NCBI RefSeq assembly: GCF_029320955.1
Contig: NZ_CP119757.1
Location: 2,790,001-2,854,000 of the forward strand
DNA: 64,000 nucleotides
Direction of reading: 5' to 3'
DNA from: Flavobacterium sp. YJ01
GTDB taxonomy: Bacteria; Bacteroidota; Bacteroidia; Flavobacteriales; Flavobacteriaceae
Position numbers and translations under genes: made by a program. This document shows, piece by piece, positions 60,653 to 64,000 of this stretch. Under the pieces are notes generated by a model. The model was not told where the DNA came from. It did no database searches and saw only the letters and a list, made by a program, of their open reading frames with translations. Every line of letters begins with the position of its first letter. Position 1 is the stretch's first letter.

Positions 60653-61087
60653 TTATTTTACTCCAGTGCTTCCGAATCCTCCTTCACCTCTTGATGTTTC
60701 AGAAAGTGTTTCAACTTCGATCCATTCAGCTCTTTCGTGTTTTGCAATAATCAATTGTGCAATTCTTTCTCCATTTTCAATTACAAAATCGTCATTAGAT
60801 AAATTTACTAAAATTACACCAATTTCTCCTCTGTAATCTGCATCAATAGTTCCAGGCGAATTTAAAACTGTTACGCCTTTTTTTGCCGCCAGACCACTTC
60901 TTGGTCTTACTTGCGCTTCGTAACTAATTGGCAATTCGATAAAAAGTCCTGTTTTTACAATCGCTCTTTCTAAAGGTTTTAACGTAATTGCGTCAGAAAT
61001 ATTGGCACGTAAATCCATTCCTGCAGAAGCAATTGTTTCGTAGTTTGGTAAATCGTGCTGAGATTTATTGATTATTTGTATTTTCAT
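60653..61087 (-). CDS. dut: dUTP diphosphatase
   Basis: 144 residues with the five dUTPase motifs in order: [35 protein letters not shown] (catalytic Asp), GERIAQLII and [10 protein letters not shown]. It hydrolyses dUTP to dUMP and diphosphate as a homotrimer. It lies between the nucleotidyltransferase gene (84 bp) and the flippase gene (28 bp). Confidence 0.97.
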   Translation of the reverse strand: MKIQIINKSQHDLPNYETIASAGMDLRANISDAITLKPLERAIVKTGLFIELPISYEAQVRPRSGLAAKKGVTVLNSPGTIDADYRGEIGVILVNLSNDDFVIENGERIAQLIIAKHERAEWIEVETLSETSRGEGGFGSTGVK

Positions 61088-61115
61088 TTTTAAATAAATA
61101 TTTTTTATAAGTGTC

Positions 61116-62576
61116 TTATTTTCTTTTCATTATTCCTTTTATAGTATCTTTTTCAAAATGATAAACCAAATACATAAAGGCTAAAAGAAGCGGAATTCCA
61201 ACATAATATTTTTCTCTAAATCCGTAAAACGAGATAATCGAAAATAATATAGAAACTCCTAAATAAGCGCCAATTTTATTCATGTCATAAGGAATTGGAT
61301 AATATTTATTTCCTAAAACATAAGAAATAAGCATCATGCTTCCGTAAGCCGAAATGGTTGCAATTGCAGAACCATAATAACTGTATTTTGGAATTAAAAG
61401 ATAATTTAAAACCAAAGTTACTATAGCGCCTACTATAGAAATATAGGCTCCAATTTTTGTTTTATCTGTAAGTTTATACCACACCGATAAGTTGTTATAA
61501 ATTCCTAGAAAGAAATTTGCCAAGATAATTAATGGCACCACTTTCATTGCTTCCCAATATGATTTATTGTCTAATAAAAGGTATTTTAGAACATCAGCAA
61601 AAACAATTACGCCTAATAAAATTAGAGATCCCAATATCACAAAATATTTGGTAATTACTGCATAAGTTTGTGGCGCATTTTCATTTTTAGCATGGCTGAA
61701 AAAGAAAGGCTCAATTCCTAATCTGAAAGCTGTAGCAAAAAGAACCATAAACAATCCTAACTTATAACAGGCTGAATATGCTCCAACCTCAGATTTTGCC
61801 AAGTTTTCTGGAAGCAAATAACCTAATAAGATTTTATCGAAATGTTCATTTACGGCAAAAGCTAATCCGGCAACCAAAATTGGCAGACCGTATTTCATCA
61901 TTCTTCTCCAAAGTTCTGGATCGAATTTTCGTCCAAGCGAAAGATAATTTGGAGAAAGAACTATAAATGTGGCCAAACTTGCCAAAAGATTTGCAATGAA
62001 AATGTACGCGATTTGAAAGTTTTCGACATATAAATTATCCCAAACAGAACCCGGATTTTCTGCCGCCAAAGTAGGCAGATACATTAAGAAAAAGATATTA
62101 AGCAAAAGATTTATAACTACATTTCCAATCTTAATAGCAGCATAAACCATTGGTCTTTGATTGGCTCTTAATTTAGAAAACGGAATTAAAACCAATGCAT
62201 CTAATACCAAAATCCAAACAGTATAAGTAATGTATTGAACGTCTACTTCTGCAAGATTGGCGAGGGTATTTCTAAAAATTAAAGCAACAAAAAGAAAGAT
62301 AATTGAAGTCCAAAATATTGAAATAGTAGAAGTTGCAATTACATTTTTCTTGTCATCTTCGGCACTGTAAAATCTAAAAAAGGCAGTTTCCATTCCGTAA
62401 GAAAGAACTACGTTAAAGAAAACCATCCAAGACAATACGATTGAAACTTCGCCATACTCTGCCGTTGGTAAAATTCCTGTATATAATCTCACTAATAAAA
62501 AACTTAGCATTCTTGGTAAAACTGTTGCCAGACCGTAAATTGCTGTTTGCTTAAATAGATTTTTATATAATCCCAA
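61116..62576 (-). CDS. Polysaccharide flippase, Wzx/MOP family
   Basis: 486 residues if started at the TTG at 62574-62576 ([33 protein letters not shown]). The frame opens at another TTG (62604-62606), but that one is part of a predicted -7 element TATTTTTG, so it is unlikely. About 14 membrane helices; it flips lipid-linked oligosaccharides across the inner membrane. First gene of the minus-strand envelope operon ahead of dut and the nucleotidyltransferase. Confidence 0.88.
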   Translation of the reverse strand: MGLYKNLFKQTAIYGLATVLPRMLSFLLVRLYTGILPTAEYGEVSIVLSWMVFFNVVLSYGMETAFFRFYSAEDDKKNVIATSTISIFWTSIIFLFVALIFRNTLANLAEVDVQYITYTVWILVLDALVLIPFSKLRANQRPMVYAAIKIGNVVINLLLNIFFLMYLPTLAAENPGSVWDNLYVENFQIAYIFIANLLASLATFIVLSPNYLSLGRKFDPELWRRMMKYGLPILVAGLAFAVNEHFDKILLGYLLPENLAKSEVGAYSACYKLGLFMVLFATAFRLGIEPFFFSHAKNENAPQTYAVITKYFVILGSLILLGVIVFADVLKYLLLDNKSYWEAMKVVPLIILANFFLGIYNNLSVWYKLTDKTKIGAYISIVGAIVTLVLNYLLIPKYSYYGSAIATISAYGSMMLISYVLGNKYYPIPYDMNKIGAYLGVSILFSIISFYGFREKYYVGIPLLLAFMYLVYHFEKDTIKGIMKRK

Positions 62577-62603
62577 AATATAATTATAATAGTGTTTGTA
62601 AGA

Positions 62604-62611
62604 CAAAAATA
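62604..62611 (-). promoter_or_regulatory. Predicted promoter (-7) of the flippase operon
   Basis: CAAAAATA reads TATTTTTG on the minus strand, 28 bp before the preferred TTG start. It is the reason for rejecting the longer ORF start. Confidence 0.5.
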
Positions 62612-62671
62612 ACCATTTCTTTTGTTTAATGGTGTTTTTGTTGATGCAATAAAATAAAGTTCTGTTTGTTT

Positions 62672-63121
62672 TTAGACAGTCATTTTCTTTTCGTCTAAAA
62701 TTTTTACAAAATGAAACCCTCTTGGAGCGTAACCTTGATTGTAGTAAAATCTATGAGCTCCAAAATTTCCCGTAAAAGCATCCAGAACAATACTGCTGCA
62801 ATTTAATTCCACTGCTTTTTCCTCTATATAATCGGTAAGCAATTTTCCAATTCCTTTAGAACGGTGATTTGGATTTACAACAAAATTATCTATTTCTAAA
62901 TATTTTCCCGTCCATAATTTAGTTGCAGACCAGCAACCTGTAAGTCCTACACAAATATCATTTTCAAAAACAGCGATTTGAGTATAATTATGAGGAAGCA
63001 TTTCAGAAAGAAAAGATTCATATTTTTCTAAAGTTATGTTTGGATATAAAAACTTGATTGTTTCTATTTGAGCTAACATTTCTGGAATGGTAGTAAGTTC
63101 TTTTATAAGTAGCTGTTTCAT
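62672..63121 (-). CDS. GNAT-family N-acetyltransferase
   Basis: 149 residues. GNAT motif A (VNPNHRSKGIGKLLTDYIEEKA, about 82-103) with the acetyl-CoA-binding RxxGxG/A loop is intact, followed by LDAFTGNFGAHRFYYNQGY near 118-136. Substrate unknown. It is a single gene with 65 bp to the flippase gene and a 569-bp repeat-containing gap upstream. Confidence 0.9.
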   Translation of the reverse strand: MKQLLIKELTTIPEMLAQIETIKFLYPNITLEKYESFLSEMLPHNYTQIAVFENDICVGLTGCWSATKLWTGKYLEIDNFVVNPNHRSKGIGKLLTDYIEEKAVELNCSSIVLDAFTGNFGAHRFYYNQGYAPRGFHFVKILDEKKMTV

Positions 63122-63252
63122 AGAATTTTACTGTAATATAATCAAAAATAATTAATTTGTTAGTTAATAGTTATATAATTAAAAATCAAAGACATGTGAA
63201 ATATATAAATTAGACATGAAAATTATGTAACTTTTTTTAGACAGTCTTTTCC

Positions 63253-63260
63253 TAAATTTG
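63253..63260 (+). promoter_or_regulatory. Predicted promoter (-7) of the tandem-repeat RNA
   Basis: TAAATTTG is a perfect TAnnTTTG match on the plus strand. It ends 7 bases before the first 89-bp unit, so transcription would begin at the first base or two of the array. A TTG at -33 is not evident. Confidence 0.5.
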
Positions 63261-63267
63261 TTTCACA

Positions 63268-63534
63268 GGGATTGAGAAAGCTAAATACAACCCTTATAAA
63301 AAAGGAAGCACTGGGACTGATAAAGCTTGTTTGTTCCCATAAAAGACAAAGCATAAGGGATTGATTCAGCTGTATTGTAACCCTAATAAAAACAGAGCAC
63401 TGGGACTAATAAAGCTTGTTTGTTCCCATAAAAGACAAAGCAAAAGGGATTGATTCTGCTGAAATGTAACCCTCAAAAAAACAGAGCATTGGGATTAATA
63501 AAGCTAGTTTGTTCCCATGAAAGACAAAGCACAC
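63268..63534 (+). ncRNA. Candidate structured RNA of three 89-bp tandem units
   Basis: Units at 63268-63356, 63357-63445 and 63446-63534 have an exact 89-bp period. Each starts with hairpin 1 (AGGG, bulged A, TT(G) pairing with (C)AA-CCCT) and has hairpin 2 (TGGGA pairing with TCCCA around about 18 bases). Then comes a nearly invariant linker TAAAAGACAAAGCA. The hairpin 1 loop varies while its stem is kept. The period is not a multiple of three and no long ORF crosses it, which argues against coding. A -7 element precedes it and a small and then a very large hairpin follow. Confidence 0.6.
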
Positions 63535-63550
63535 AGAGTTATCTGTCTAT

Positions 63551-63611
63551 TTTTATAAAATGGTAGTGATTCTCAACTTTTGAATAATTTGAGAATCACC
63601 ATTTTATAAAA
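63551..63611 (+). terminator. Very strong hairpin downstream of the repeat RNA
   Basis: Arms TTTTATAAAATGGT and TGATTCTCAA pair with TTGAGAATCA and CCATTTTATAAAA; the left arm has a 3-base insertion. About 23 bp of stem and a 13-base loop, with T-rich sequence after it. A likely terminator of the plus-strand RNA; the flanking ATTATTTTT gives a T tail. Confidence 0.65.
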
Positions 63612-63642
63612 TTATTTTTAAAAAAGAAAACTTCCAATAAAT

Positions 63643-63668
63643 AAAAAGCCAGCAAATGCTGGCTTTTT
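63643..63668 (-). terminator. Terminator of the ATP synthase operon
   Basis: AAAAAGCCAGCA/TGCTGGCTTTTT stem with A and T runs, 22 bp past the atpG stop on the minus strand; symmetrical enough to act in both directions. Confidence 0.9.
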
Positions 63669-63690
63669 ATTTTATATATAATGGAATTTA

Positions 63691-64000
63691 TTACCCATTT
63701 AAAGCTTCTGCTCCACCAACAATTTCCAAAATCTCACTTGTAATCGCAGCTTGACGAGCTTTGTTGTAAGTTAATTTCAATTGGTTTCTTAATTCAGTAG
63801 CATTATCTGTTGCTTTGTGCATAGCAGTCATACGCGCTCCGTGCTCAGAAGCAAATGAATCGCGGATACCTTTATATAATTGTGTTTTTAAAGACTTAGG
63901 AATTAAAGTCAAAACAATTTCTTCTTTAGAAGGTTCAAAAATATAATCTCCAGCAGAAACATTTTTGTCAGAATTGATAGGAGCCAATGGTAAAAATTGC
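63691..64000 (-). CDS. atpG: ATP synthase gamma subunit, C-terminal part (runs off window)
   Basis: About 103 C-terminal residues are present; the frame continues past base 64000. The end AMHKATDNATELRNQLKLTYNKARQAAITSEILEIVGGAEAL is the highly conserved C-terminal helix of the F1 gamma subunit, which rotates in the alpha3-beta3 ring. It is the last gene of its operon, with a terminator just downstream. Confidence 0.97.
   Translation of the reverse strand, partial: QFLPLAPINSDKNVSAGDYIFEPSKEEIVLTLIPKSLKTQLYKGIRDSFASEHGARMTAMHKATDNATELRNQLKLTYNKARQAAITSEILEIVGGAEALNG

Noticed and set aside
63268..63534. CRISPR array
   Set aside because: Only three units, repeats of 89 bp without alternating unique spacers, and no cas genes in the window.
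63122..63690. tRNA or riboswitch in the gap before the GNAT gene
   Set aside because: No cloverleaf, anticodon arm or recognised riboswitch core could be folded; the visible structure is the tandem-unit array and two terminators.

Overview
This 64 kb window is AT-rich chromosomal DNA from a member of the Bacteroidota, very probably a Flavobacterium close to F. johnsoniae. Three things suggest this. The promoters look like TTG / TAnnTTTG (the -33/-7 type). There is a complete flexirubin-type pigment cluster with a tyrosine ammonia-lyase that I recognise as close to the F. johnsoniae enzyme. The intergenic palindromes are of the kind that litter Flavobacterium genomes. No rRNA, tRNA, CRISPR array, transposase or phage module is visible.

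Region 1 (1-8609) handles arabinose and galactose. It holds the 5' half of a GH51 arabinofuranosidase on the minus strand, a divergent Nudix-fold regulator of the AraR type, and a GntR-type regulator divergent from galM-galK-galT and a sodium/sugar symporter. galM and the symporter share a leader element just downstream of their predicted promoters. Region 2 (8885-14817) encodes an oxidative, non-phosphorylating deoxysugar (probably L-fucose) pathway: sugar dehydrogenase, AraC regulator, UxaA-family dehydratase, second dehydrogenase, FAH-family hydrolase and sugar mutarotase. No lactonase or permease gene is present here.

Region 3 (16012-50975) is the flexirubin / aryl-polyene cluster, about 35 kb and almost all on the plus strand. 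The logic is: tyrosine to coumarate (ammonia-lyase), activation (AMP-ligase), polyene extension (ketosynthase plus chain-length-factor-like partner, FabG, hotdog dehydratases, two ACPs), dialkylresorcinol synthesis (DarA, DarB), esterification (candidates: BtrH-like protein, LpxL-like and PlsC-like acyltransferases, a C45-type hydrolase), and envelope delivery (ABC-2 transporter, LolA-like protein, MMPL exporter fusion, outer-membrane barrels). A divergent halogenase-like flavoprotein sits at the left edge. A RhuM-family gene is wedged into the operon.

Region 4 (51119-64000) is mostly housekeeping. It has dusB, a MATE exporter, a LolC/E-type permease with rbfA, a CBS-domain protein, and a minus-strand envelope operon (flippase, dut, sugar nucleotidyltransferase, TPR protein, DUF4292-like lipoprotein, EnvC-like protein). 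An acetyltransferase gene and the 3' end of atpG follow.

The most unusual structure is at 63268-63534: three exact-period 89-bp tandem units, each able to form two small hairpins. They lie directly after a TAAATTTG promoter element and are followed by a very strong hairpin, which looks like an undescribed repetitive small RNA. A pair of MITE-like elements (15594-15969) and several families of mosaic palindromes fill other intergenic gaps, and one palindrome has become part of a coding sequence.
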